Origin: Seminavis robusta
Taxonomy: Eukaryota; Bacillariophyta; Bacillariophyceae; Naviculales; Naviculaceae
Assembly (NCBI GenBank): GCA_903772945.1
Contig: CAICTM010001715.1
Span: 1 to 23,890, forward strand
Direction of reading: 5' to 3'
DNA: 23,890 nt
The notes beneath the pieces are model-generated. The model made no database searches. It saw nothing but the letters and a program-made list of their open reading frames with translations, and was not told the DNA's origin. A program made the translations under genes and the position numbers. Below, piece after piece: positions 9,913 through 20,100 of this stretch. How positions within the stretch are numbered: the first letter of the stretch is position 1; the number at the start of each line of letters is the position of its first letter.

Positions 9913-10025
9913 TTGTGTGATTCTAGTAATAAGTTTGTAGCAACTATAGCACTAAACATTGGCGCGTTGGCCACAGCTACGGCCTCAGTCTCATCGCCCA
10001 CATGGACTCAGGGGCACCACATGGA

Positions 10026-10137
10026 GACCGCTCAGAGTGTTGGCAATGATGTTCCAACACAGGGAACGATATCCATGTCGGCCTTCAATCCAGGAGGGGG
10101 AAAAGAGAAGGAGGCAATGCCATTCAGTCTTCTTTGG
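10026..10137. repeat. Interspersed repeat module R1, copy 1
   Basis: Starts GACCGCTCAGAGTGTTGGCA and includes GTTCCAACACAGGGAACGAT and T-rich TTCAGTCTTCTTT near its end. The closest relative is copy 3 at 10998-11117, which shares the same order of words over about 110 nt. Confidence 0.75.
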
Positions 10138-10258
10138 GTCTGCGATTCATTTGGAACCCAGGAGGACTGGCTCTGTCAAAAAGGGAGAATGAATGGTTGG
10201 CCGTCACCACCTCCTCAATGGCCGCCTCAAGAGTTGCCAAATGAACAAGCCCGGGAAC

Positions 10259-10329
10259 GCTCAGAGCGTTAGCAAATGATGATCCAACGTAGGGAACGAT
10301 ACCGCGAGTCCATTTTTCAATCCATGAGG
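10259..10329. repeat. Interspersed repeat module R1, copy 2 (shorter, diverged)
   Basis: Shares GCTCAGAG-GTTAGCAAATGAT, a diverged CCAACGTAGGGAACGATA and TTCAATCCA with copies 1 and 3, but lacks the downstream half. Confidence 0.7.
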
Positions 10330-10646
10330 TGACTCGGCCTTCACCAGCCTGCCCCTGTGATCATTCATGGCACAGCTGCAACTCAGCTTGCGCAGTGAAC
10401 AATAACAAGAGAAGGCATCCGAAGCCCAGTGGAGGAGAACGAAACATTGGAACGAAGTCACCGACGCAGTCATTGCTCAAAGCATTTGCAAGGGATTTCA
10501 AACACTGAGAGCGGTCGCTTCACGGTGACCTCGATCCAGTGATTCGAATTGGCTCAGTGCGGGTAGAGGTAGGGCTCAATGGGGCCAGACCAGCTGTTAT
10601 TGACCATCGTGTTGTTTGAAGTCTGGGACCAATCATTGTCCCAAAC

Positions 10647-10700
10647 AAGAAGCAACCATGGAAGCGAACAGCTGTAGCAGCAACCTTGAACTGAATCGAA
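10647..10700. repeat. Interspersed repeat module R3, copy 1
   Basis: AAGAAGCAACCATGGAAGCG followed by a GCTGTAGCAGCAACCTTGAA block. It matches 13289-13353, which has an extra AGCGTCCTTGA inserted. Confidence 0.65.
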
Positions 10701-10997
10701 TCATCCTTGTGGCAGCTCATCTTTCGATTTCAACTGACGGCCAGAATGATCAAGAAGATTTCTTGAGCAATGAATGATCAACTTTTCCTTGGCGGAGAGA
10801 ATCGAGAAGGACTGCTGGAAGTATTGAGCTCCAACACAAACAGCAATCTCCGCACTTGACTCCAATAAGGAAAATGAACGACCATCCAATGCTCAACCGA
10901 TCAGCAATCACCAGCCAAAGCAGGTCTCAAAAAGTGGATGGCACTCCGCCGCCTTAGTCTCCTCAGACTCCCCGGGATTGAAAATGGTGATGGAAGG

Positions 10998-11117
10998 ACC
11001 GCTCAGAGTGTTAGCAAATGATGTTCCAACACAGGGAACGATATCCGTGTCCATCTTCAATCCAGGAGGAAAAGAAGAGAAGGAGGCAGTGTGGAGGTAG
11101 TGACCTTCAGTCTTCTT
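10998..11117. repeat. Interspersed repeat module R1, copy 3
   Basis: Shares GACCGCTCAGAGTGTTAGCA, GTTCCAACACAGGGAACGAT, TTCAATCCAGGAGG, AGAGAAGGAGGCA and TTCAGTCTTCTTT with copy 1. A small insertion lies before the last word. Confidence 0.75.
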
Positions 11118-11167
11118 TCTGTGTGGTCATGGTGCCAGTTGAACATTGCGTGCATCGCATGCATCAA

Positions 11168-11256
11168 GTCAACTTCAATCACCAGCGGAAGGCTTCGGCT
11201 GGAGAGTGAATTGACACTGATGAGAGATGCCAGCATACGAGGCAACAACAGCCATG
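11168..11256. repeat. Interspersed repeat module R2, copy 1
   Basis: About 89 nt shared with 14040-14130: GTCAACTTCAATC, a CGGAAG block, TCGGCTGGAGAGTGAATTGA and GATGCCAGCA, ending in GGCAACAACAGCCATG. A partial third copy begins near 13711. Confidence 0.8.
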
Positions 11257-12077
11257 ACTAAAGAGGCAGTGCAGGAAACAGCGGAGGATCAACAATGCGC
11301 TGAAGAGCAAGAATTCCACCAATGCTCCATCAGCGGCAATGGCCAATTTCTGCCATTGAGGTCGAGAGCAGGGGGTCGTGCTGTGTCTTGCTGTGGACCA
11401 CGTGGTCCCATCATGAGCAAAATAAAAAGAATAGGAGAGGAGGCGCCATGCACGGCTGGCTCAGCGGTGACCATGGCCAAGAATTGCCATGGTTGTCAAG
11501 AGCAGCTCGAGTCGAGTCAAGTTCCTCCTCTTCTCCTGCCGTTTTGATTGTGCATCAGGCAACACAGAATGCCACGATGCAGCTCGGCGACGCAGAACAC
11601 GACCTCAGTGGAGGAATGGAATCATTGGTGTAACGGCAGGAGCCCGATGACTCAATCAAAGTGTCACACAATTTGAAGGGGCTCGCTGGGACCAAAGGCT
11701 GGTACGATGGCTCAAAGCATTGAACTTCATTCAATGCAGAGAACAATCACACAGCTCCAACCCAGCAGGCCAAGTTTCTGTTGTGCTCCTGGCTCCTGGT
11801 CATGCCACGCAAAGCAACGAAGAAGGGGCCCATCAAGAGATCAGTATGCACCACGATCCAAAGACAGAGGCCTTCCAAGCTGTCCTGCATGGCAGAACCA
11901 GAACGATGATCAACGTGGCTCCTTGACCGCTCAGCTCAGAGTGTTGGCAATGACCAACTCTCGCAGCAATCTCCACACTTGACTCGAGAAAGACCAACAG
12001 ACATAATCGGTCCACACAAATGTCACCTCAAGACTAACCAGAGCCAAGGAGCTGCTCTCAGACCACTCAGAATGTTT

Positions 12078-12452
12078 CGATCAGCTGACCGACTGGTGCT
12101 ATTGTCACAGGAACCACCAACATGAGCTCCAACAGGAACAGAAAAGCTGGTCGAAATGCACTAGCTTGAAAGAGGAGTCAGCTCCGATTGGAGCAACCCA
12201 ACAGGAACCACCGACAGTGAACTCCAATCAGGCAGCCCAGGAACAGGGACACAGGATCAGGCAGTAGGGCAGAAGTAAGGGCAAAGTATTGAAGGAAGCA
12301 CTGCCTTTTCTGCCTGGCCAAACTCTGCTGGGACTCTCTTGAAAGACCCCCAGCTTCCATCAGGCGCCAGGAACAGGACAAGTCCAACCAACCACCAACA
12401 GGGACCTTGCCAAAAGGAACAGGGCCAAGAGGGGGCCAAGAGGGAGCCAAAC
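12078..12452. repeat. Segmental duplication, unit A
   Basis: About 375 nt, from CGATCAGCTGACCGACTGG to GGGAGCCAAAC. It is nearly identical to unit C (12889-13270), with only a few small indels and substitutions. Its second half (12286-12452) is copied again directly downstream as unit B. It contains an internal minisatellite of G-C-C-A-A-G-A-G-G-G units. Confidence 0.9.
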
Positions 12453-12460
12453 TATCCACG

Positions 12461-12628
12461 GTATTGAAGGAAGCACTGCCTTTGCTGCCTGGCCAAACTT
12501 CTGCTGGGACTCTCTTGAAAGACCCCCCAGCTGCCATCAGGCAGCCAGAACAGGGACAAGTCCAACCAACCACCAACAGGGACCTGCCAAAAGGAACAGG
12601 GCCAAGAGGGGCCAAGAGGGAGCCAAAC
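12461..12628. repeat. Segmental duplication, unit B (half-length tandem copy)
   Basis: 168 nt matching 12286-12452 at an offset of about 175 nt. Both copies are followed by ACTATCCACGGTAT, so the duplicated block included that word. The minus-strand frames across A, B and C are by-products of the repeat. Confidence 0.88.
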
Positions 12629-12888
12629 TATCCACGGTATGAAGATTGTCATTTGATTTGTTTGTCTAAGAAACGCAGAATAGAGGACAGAAGGTTAGAC
12701 TTGAATCAAGAGCAAAAGTGCAAAAGGCTGCATGCATGCATGCCACTTTTGTTCAGCGAAGACAATCAGGAACACCCTTTCGAGTGCCCCTGGAAGCTTC
12801 CAACACGAATGCTGACTCGCAAGAGTAAAGAACGCAGGTGACATGCTTTTGCATGCAAAAAACACAGGTGTACCGTACCTGTTTGACG

Positions 12889-13270
12889 CGATCAGCTGAC
12901 CGACTGGTGCTATTGTCACAGGAACCACCAACATTGAGCTCCAACAGGAACAGAAAAGCTGGTCGAAATGCACTAGCTTGGAAAGAGGAGTCAGCTCCGA
13001 TTGGAGCAACCCAACAGGAACCACCAACAGTGAACTCCAATCAGGCAGCCCAGGAACAGGGACACAGGATCAGGCAGTAGGGCAGAAGAAAGGGCAAAGT
13101 ATTGAAGGAAGCACTGCCTTTTGCTGCCTGGCCAAACTTCTGCTGGGACTCTCTTGAAAGACCCCCCAGCTGCCATCAGGCAGCCAGGAACAGGGACAAG
13201 TCCAACCAACCACCAACAGGGACCTTGCCAAAAGGAACAGGGCCAAGAGGGGGCCAAGAGGGAGCCAAAC
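12889..13270. repeat. Segmental duplication, unit C
   Basis: About 382 nt matching unit A at an offset of 811-813 nt. A 260-nt non-repeated segment (12629-12888) separates units B and C; it contains short inverted pairs such as CAAAAGTG/CACTTTTG (12714-12751). Confidence 0.9.
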
Positions 13271-13288
13271 AGGATCAGGCAGCCAGGA

Positions 13289-13353
13289 ACAAGAAGCAAC
13301 CATGTGAGCGAACTGCTGTAGAAGCAACCTTGAAGCGTCCTTGAACTGAATTG
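13289..13353. repeat. Interspersed repeat module R3, copy 2
   Basis: AAGAAGCAACCATGTGAGCG, then CTGTAGAAGCAACCTTGAA and a near-duplicate CCTTGAACTGAATTGAA. Direct orientation relative to 10647-10700. Confidence 0.65.
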
Positions 13354-13401
13354 AAGCCTGCCTCAGCCTCCTCGTCCGCTGGGGTGCCTCACGTCTTCCG
13401 A

Positions 13402-13480
13402 GACCACTCAGAGTGTTGGCAATAATGATCCAAAACTGTGAACAGTATCAGAGTCCATCTGCAGTCCAGGACGCGCTTGG
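13402..13480. repeat. Interspersed repeat module R1, copy 4 (diverged)
   Basis: Starts GACCACTCAGAGTGTTGGCA and keeps the spacing of copies 1-3 with many substitutions (GATCCAAAACTGTGAACAG in place of the GTTCCAACACAGGGAACG block). Partial heads of the same module also occur near 11927-11955 and 12060-12076. Confidence 0.65.
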
Positions 13481-13917
13481 AGGAGGAAATTTGCGGTGAA
13501 GGGCTGGCTCTGTCAAAAAAGGAAAAGGGTTGGCTGCTGCTACCGCCGCAACGGTCCATGTCATCCACCATGACCTCCAACCAACTTGCATGTGGGACAA
13601 AGCGAGGCACAACCAAATGATGTTGTACAGAGCACCAGCCCAAGGAGAAGCTGGCTAGAGGGTCTGGCAAGGGTAGAGGCAGACAAAGGAGCTGGTTGAA
13701 ATGGTAGTTGCTCAACTTCAATCTCCAGCGGAAGTCATTGCTGACGAAAGAAGAGCCAACATGTCTGTTTGAGCACAGGAACACAAAAAACGAGCACTCA
13801 AACGGCGCCCAAACCCAAGCGCAACGGATCAAAGCATTGGAAATGCTTTTCCAATACCAAGAACTGTTGCTGCTCCATTTGGATCCCGTGCAAGTACACG
13901 CGTCGCTCATCGCCCAA

Positions 13918-13942
13918 GACTCGACTCGACTCGACTCGACTC
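13918..13942. repeat. (GACTC)5 pentanucleotide microsatellite
   Basis: Five exact GACTC units followed by AGCGGTGA. A related GAGTC run followed by other words lies near 11507-11519, and GGCTCAGCGGTGACCATGG lies near 11458. Confidence 0.9.
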
Positions 13943-14039
13943 AGCGGTGACTAGGCATACCAAATGACAAGGGGCGAGGACCCAGGCAACATTGGACGGC
14001 CATGGTCATGGGCTTGACTTGATGACGAACTGGACCAGA

Positions 14040-14130
14040 GTCAACTTCAATCTCCAACGGAAGTGTTCGGCTGGAGAGTGAATTGACAGTGATGAGATAT
14101 GCCAGCAAACCAAAGGCAACAACGGCCATG
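14040..14130. repeat. Interspersed repeat module R2, copy 2
   Basis: Same word order as 11168-11256 with scattered substitutions and a small insertion near the end (AAACCAAAGG before CAACAACGGCC). The copies are direct, about 2.9 kb apart. Confidence 0.8.
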
Positions 14131-14948
14131 GTCGTGGTCTTGATGCCAGAGCACAATAACAGCAAAGTCCAGCGATGACATCCAACATGTTCAAAGGCAA
14201 GATGAGCAAGGCACTCCAAACCTAGTGCTGCACCATGACCTCCGCGCACCGCTATAATAGACCCCATTCCGATCGACGAAAATGAGGGTGAAACAAGGCA
14301 CAACCAAATCTTTGTTGTGCCGAGCCACAGCCTCAAAAGCAAGAACGATGGGAATTGGGTCTCCAAACCAACCAGGTAGCAGAGGGAGCAGGTGGAACAT
14401 GGTATCAAATTTCCAAGGTCGATTTGAAGCAGAAGGCGACAACCAAACTTGTGACTTGATAATGGTCACAAGTGGATGCGCCGTCGACTATAAACCGGCA
14501 CGGAAACTCACACCATGGCGGAAGGCATCCTCGTTGTGAGTGGATCATGTCATTGCCAAACGACGCCGACGCTATCGCCAACGACGGCGCCGCTAAAGTC
14601 GACGACGACGCTAACGACAGCAACGACCTTGAATGGCAATGACCGTCGTACCATACGGATGCCTCATTGCGTCATGGTGACGGTCTTCGTCGGAAAATTG
14701 CGCGCCCGAAAACCCGACTGTCGATTCGATTCGTCTGCCACAGGAGAAGATGGGCAGAGAAACGACAGTCGGGTCCTCGAAAGCGCGCCATTGCGCGACG
14801 GCAATGCATCGTCGAATGAATGAGGAGGCGCCATGGTCGGTGTTTGCTTGGCTGCAAATCGTCGAAATGAGCCGTCGGCCTCAACGGCAATCGCATCATG
14901 GTGAGAGAATGAAGAAAAGCGGGGTTTGATGAACGCCGCTGTTCCCAT

Positions 14949-15770
14949 TGTCTCACCACAGCGGCACCGTTCCTAGAAGGATCGGTGCCTTGCGAATTGC
15001 GTTGAGGCAAAATTGTGAGAGTTTGGAGAGACCACCTCCAAGGTTTTGGATTTGCGATCTTTTGCTTGGTTGCTCGTGGACTTGTACTAGTTCCTACGTA
15101 GACAGCCCTCTGTTGTGGCAATTGCTTGGGCTGTGTTGGAGACGGGAGGGTTCTCGCCTCGTTTCGTCGGAGTTTTGAATTGTTTGAGACCCAAACGAGA
15201 CACACTTGACTGTCGCGTCCACGCTCCGCTCACCGTGGATTCGATTCGAATCTGAGTGTTCCGAGGACGGTCGAGCTACAGGAACAACTACAAGTGTAGT
15301 ACCTGAATTGAAGGAATGAGGGCTGGGGCGGCGGAGGCGAGGACTCGACTGTCACTCTTCTCTGTGGGTTCCATCCAAAACAAGGCATAACGAGCAAGTA
15401 CGGAGGTATCGTGAAAGGTTGGTGGGGGAGAAATGATGCCAATAGCTGAGAGATACAGCCAATACCACTCTGCGTTCGCCCGTCATTCATTTCCCAAGCG
15501 AAGGATTACCAGAAGTTGTCCAACCGCACAACTGCTTGCTGTGAGTTTGATTTCCACAATGTAGCTAGTAGCTACAATACGTTTCAAATTTAAGAAAGCA
15601 CTGGTCAAACCAACATGATCTAGCCAAAACCATGTGGCCTGGTTGTTCCGGTTTCAGGCTGTGCACGGCAAATCTGAACACCATTTTGCTTTCTTTAGAA
15701 AAGCGCATTGCTTGGGTTCTTTGGGCTGGGTTCCTGCCTCCTTGCAACGTCAAGCACTGGGCCTTATCAA
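14949..15770. other. Intergenic region, no gene seen
   Basis: Long open frames exist on the minus strand (for example through 15205) but are rich in Arg, Pro and Ser with no recognisable motif. I see no RNA gene, strong repeat or family signature here. Confidence 0.5.
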
Positions 15771-15937
15771 CATGATCCAGCTATCAATGAGTGCGGCAAC
15801 TGACAGGGTTCCAGACACAATCATAATTGACACCCAGTTTCTAGCTACTAGTGGTACCGCTAGGTACCGGTGCTAGCCAAAGCTACGAACAGAATAGAGA
15901 GCAACATCCAAGTCTATTCATCATCCAGCTGTTGGGC
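15771..15937. repeat. Tandem duplication of about 250 nt, unit 1
   Basis: Begins CATGATCCAG and ends with a 51-nt block (15887-15937) that is almost identical to 16142-16192. The middle is diverged but shares GGTTCCA, TTTCTAGCTA and GCTAGCC-type words with unit 2. Confidence 0.8.
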
Positions 15938-16020
15938 CATCGTTCCTTAGCCAGGGCTGGAACCACCAGAAGGCAAGAAGCAGCTACATGTACCGGTACG
16001 TTACTATCAATGATTTGTTC

Positions 16021-16192
16021 CATGATCCGAGTGCAGCAATCAACGAGCGCAGCAACAGGCAAGGTTCCAAAGTCCCCCTGACTTGCCAACTATACATGTA
16101 GTTTCTAGCTAGTAGCTTCGGTAGCTCTAGCCAGACTCTGTGAACAGAATGGAGAGCAATATCCAAGTCTATTCATCATCCAGCTATTGGGC
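16021..16192. repeat. Tandem duplication of about 250 nt, unit 2
   Basis: Begins CATGATCCGA, offset 250 nt from unit 1. The terminal block 16142-16192 differs from 15887-15937 at only about three positions. Non-coding in both copies. Confidence 0.8.
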
Positions 16193-16369
16193 GAAGCTGG
16201 CACCATAGGGCAGGTTCTCTACTAAACTAGCTAGCTAGCTATCGATAAGCTGTACTAGCTAGTAGAGCTAGCTAGAAAGCACCAGCTCGGCACTGGGGTC
16301 CATACCGGTAATAAGTAGGGGTAATAGTAGTTGAGAAGACTTTTGTTTTAAAAAGACTGTCGGAGGATT

Positions 16370-16519
16370 GACGATTCGAGTCGTGGATAAATCGAATCCT
16401 AATCAATTTTTGGGAGCGTTTTCAAAAATGTATTAGAGCTCAAAAAGGAGCTCTAATGAATTTTTGAAAACGCTCCCAAAAAGTGATTAGGATTCGATGT
16501 ATCCACGACTCGACCCGTC
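16370..16519. repeat. Fold-back inverted repeat (71-nt arms, 8-nt loop), MITE-like
   Basis: The left arm (16370-16440) is the reverse complement of the right arm (16449-16519) with only about seven mismatches, around the loop CAAAAAGG. With one indel, pairing continues outward for a few more bases on each side (to about 16363 and 16526). It lies in non-coding DNA about 600 nt upstream of the receptor cyclase. Such a structure fits a fold-back MITE or a transcribed long hairpin. I cannot define a target-site duplication with confidence. Confidence 0.92.
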
Positions 16520-16526
16520 ATTCCCT

Positions 16527-17111
16527 CATTCACTCCAAGCAAGCTTTTAATTAAGATCCCTGCATGCCAGAACAAGAAGATACACGACATTGTATGTAAT
16601 GAGGGCGATGCATACCGGTACATTATTGCATTATTGTCGCGCAAGTGAAGGTCATCGATCTATGTGGTTAAACATCCACTTGACTCTACAAAGATCACGT
16701 GAGCTCCTTGTTCATCCTTTAACCGGGAGAGTTTTAAGAGCTGAGAACCTGCGACTATTGGTACTAATTGATTGAGATCACTTGCTTTTGGAATTCTCGA
16801 GTTGGAACTGATGACGGCACCCATGACATATATGTCTCAGAAACCGATATGACCAGTGGGAACAAAACAACAAATAAGAAGCAGCGTTATATGATTTAGT
16901 TAGGAGCACTCATGATGACTCAGGATGCAACCAACGCCACAAATCCAACTCGACCAGTTGCCGTGGCTTTCTCCTAATCTTGTCTCAACAATGCCGGTAC
17001 TAGTACTGTGAGGCTGTGAGTGAGGCAGTGCCCACTTCTCTCACACAAAACACAGAACCAATCCAACCTAATATATATATTTGCAGGAATCAAGCACAAG
17101 AGAAGAAGACA
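16527..17111 (+). promoter_or_regulatory. Upstream region of the receptor guanylate cyclase
   Basis: No gene seen. A TA-rich run (TAATATATATAT, about 17069-17080) followed by TTTGCAG lies about 30-40 nt before the ATG at 17112. It could be a TATA-like element or the 3' end of an intron in the 5' untranslated region. Nothing else regulatory can be supported by eye. Confidence 0.35.
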
Positions 17112-20100
17112 ATGAAGCGCCCACTGACTACTACTAGGAGCAGCCTATGCTTCTTTGCTGCAACCGCAATTGTTGGCTTTTTCTCGTGTACAACGGAAGC
17201 GGCGACTGTGTATGTGAATTGGGGAGGGGTGGATTCATCCTACTTCCACGATGAGCAGGAGCAACCGTGCCAGTACGAAGGGTCCATCGTACTGAGCCAT
17301 CCCATGTCGATTGACTATGAAGATACCCACTACGTCCTGGGTAGCCTGATGCTGAAGGCAGCCCAAATGACCGTCGACGAGATCAACATGTTTCCACGGT
17401 GCGGGGTATCCGTGGGCGACCAGAACTACTCCATTGCGCTGCAGACGTATGGAGACCAGTCGGATCAAAACAAGACGCAACGGATTGGGCAGACGATTGC
17501 CACTGACAATCACACCGACATCCTGTTGGCCGGCTACAGTTCGTTTTTGACGTCCATTCTGACTCCCATTGCGCAACACCACCAAAAACTCTGCATCACG
17601 GGTGGCAGTAGTCGCACCAGTGTTCATGCCAACAAGACATATGTCTTTGGACTCAATCCTCCCAGTGGTTCGTATTTGGAATATGTGTTCCAAGCCGCCA
17701 GCGCAAAAGGCGCCAAAACGGTGGCGTACCTGCAAGAAGAATCGACGGATCCGTGTGCCGGGGTGGAGCGATTAGCCCAACAGTACAATATGCAAGTGGT
17801 GAGTGCCACCAACATTCCCGAATTGGCGTCCTTGGAGAGCTATATTTGGGTAGCCAAGGAAATGGCGGCTCTGGATCCCGATTTGATGATTACCTGTGTC
17901 CGGACTCGCTATGGGGAATGGAATCAAGCCATGCGACACGTCAACTGGACACCAAAGGCGCAGGCGTACACGTATGTGGGCGGGACAGATGAATTCGAGC
18001 GGGAAATTGGCCCCGTGGATCTCCCATATATCATGGCGGTTGGGGGCTGGGACAGTGCATTGCCACCGGTACCAGACGCCGCGACTGGTTGGACCCCCAA
18101 AGACTTTGATCGTTTGTTTGAACAAGCGGCCTTTCGACGTCCCCAATACCAACAGGTCCAACAGAGTGCCGTCATTAGCATCCTAGCGCAGGCCATTGAA
18201 CAAGTCGGTGCATTCAAAGGTCAGAATGCGACGGATCAAATTCGAGACGTCTTGGCCGACGGCTACTTTCCAACAGTCTACGGAAATGTCAGCTTTGATG
18301 AAAACGGCCAGAATGCCGCTCCTTTCCTTCTTTTGCAATATGACGAAAATGCTACCATGCATATACTGCTGCCGGAAACCCATCATCATACATCATTTGA
18401 AATGGTATATCCACTTCCCACCTGGGTCAACCGAGACTGTGTGGGATTGTCTCCTTGTATCGGCCAGGGAGGAGTGTGCACAGTGAATGGATCTTGTGCA
18501 TGCCCGCCACACCTCGTCACGAAACCAGACTTGGTGGGGCCCCATGCCGCGTGTGATGAGCCTACTATTAGTAGTAGCGTGGCGGCAGCACAGGTTGGCT
18601 CGCATGTCTATGTGCTGAGTGCTTTAATTCCCATTCTCCTGGCGTGTCTTGTGGGGGGACTCGTGTACCGACATTTCCAACTCAAAAATGACTCGGTGTG
18701 GCAAGTCAAGAAACGGGAACTCAAGTTTGATGATCCTCCAAGAATCATAGGCCGGGGGACCTTTGGTGTGGTCTTGTTGGCAGAGTACAGGTACGTATGC
18801 TTGCTGAACAAACAAATGTCCTTGGTCAAATACATATGTACAAGCTCAAAAACCTTCTCGTGATGCCAGGGGAACCAGTGTGGCGATCAAGCGCGTGCTT
18901 CCATCCAAACAAAAATCGAGCGGATTGATGAAGGTTGCATCGAAGAACACTGTGGGAGATCAGAACAAATCTTGGGACGTTGAATCCGGAGATGGCATGA
19001 AAAAATCTACGGACAGTGGCTCCGGTAGTAGCCGGTCTTCCGGCCTGCTTTCGGGATTCAGGACGAAGCGTAGCAATACAAGCATCGGGAAACTCAAAGC
19101 AGACTTCTACAAGGAGATGCGTACAATCAGTAGATTGAGGCATCCTTGCATCACAACTATCATGGGTGAGTTATTCATGCTGCGCGGTGAACCCGCCGGA
19201 CCGACCGGACATTGCAGGACTTTGTGGCAAAGAACCTCACCGCTTGTTTCGACCTCTGCTCTCACACTGAAAACAGGTGCTGTGGTGGGCCTTTCGGAAG
19301 AGCCAATGTTGGTCATGGAATACCTGAACCACGGGAGTCTAAAGGATTTGTTGGCAAATGAGACCATGTTCATCGACGGAGAAATGCTGCTGAGTATTCT
19401 CCGTGATATATCCCAAGGGTGTCGGTTTCTTCACGGGGCAAAGCCTCCAATAATCCATGGGGACTTAAAAGCCCAGAACGTCCTCGTTGACCAAAAGTTT
19501 CGAGCCAAAGTTTGTGACTTTGGACTCTCGAAAAGGACGCGCTCAGGAGTCACTGGCACACCATTTTTCATGGCACCAGAGCTCCTGAATCGATCAAGTC
19601 TAAACAATGCTGCCACAGATGTGTATGGGTGCGTGCTGGCTAACAAATGTTGTAACTTCCGCTGTTCTCCGCCATTCTCATGTTATCTTTCACCTCCAAA
19701 TTTCGCAGCTTTGGGATGATCGTGTATGAGACATATAGCAGAAAAGATCCTTACGAAGACGACGACGAAGACTTCCACGAAATACTGCGACAGATTGTAG
19801 ATCCAATCATCAACAAGAGGCCTCCAGTTCCATACGATTGTCCTCCTCAGGTCGCATCTCTCATGTTTGACTGTATGGTGGCAAATCCAGAGGAACGTCC
19901 CACTTTTGAGGAGCTTGACAAACGGCTTCATCGTATTGAGGTGTCCGCCTTGAAATCACTTGACGAGACCCGGCATTCCATCGATGCAAAGAACTCGGGA
20001 CGAACGTCTGTGTCTCTCTTTGATTTGTTTCCCCAGCACGTCGCAGAGGCTCTCAGGGACGGAATGCCCGTGCAACCAGAGCACAAGGATTCTGTGACAA

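Larger units (their letters stand above)
9913..14948. other. Gene-poor block of degenerate, shuffled repeats
   Basis: About 5 kb in which no frame has recognisable protein character, although many open stretches exist on both strands. Up to about 14.2 kb it is built from repeated modules in varying order and at varying divergence: at least four copies of module R1, two good copies of R2, two of R3, and a tandemly duplicated segment at 12.1-13.3 kb. From about 14.2 kb to the end I see no further repeat copies, only small hairpins. This pattern fits decayed non-autonomous transposable elements or an old satellite-like array. I found no transposase, reverse transcriptase or clear terminal repeats. 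Confidence 0.6.

Noticed and set aside
12178..12615. 145-codon minus-strand frame over the repeat units
   Set aside because: The same reading recurs in each repeat copy only because the DNA is duplicated. The Gly/Pro/Trp-rich product resembles no protein and the frame changes between copies.
9913..14200. CRISPR array
   Set aside because: The repeats differ in length, spacing and sequence, no spacer pattern exists, and the genome is eukaryotic.
14449..14473. Small perfect hairpin CTTGTGAC/GTCACAAG, and a similar one at about 14298-14322
   Set aside because: Stems of only eight base pairs with no linked gene are expected by chance in a window of this size.
14672..15205. 177-codon minus-strand frame
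   Set aside because: Arg/Pro/Ser-rich with no motif, in a region without other coding signs. It most likely reflects GC-rich non-coding DNA.
17016..17111. Upstream extension of the receptor cyclase to a GTG at 17016
   Set aside because: There is no ATG in this extension, and the ATG at 17112 is followed at once by a clear signal peptide.
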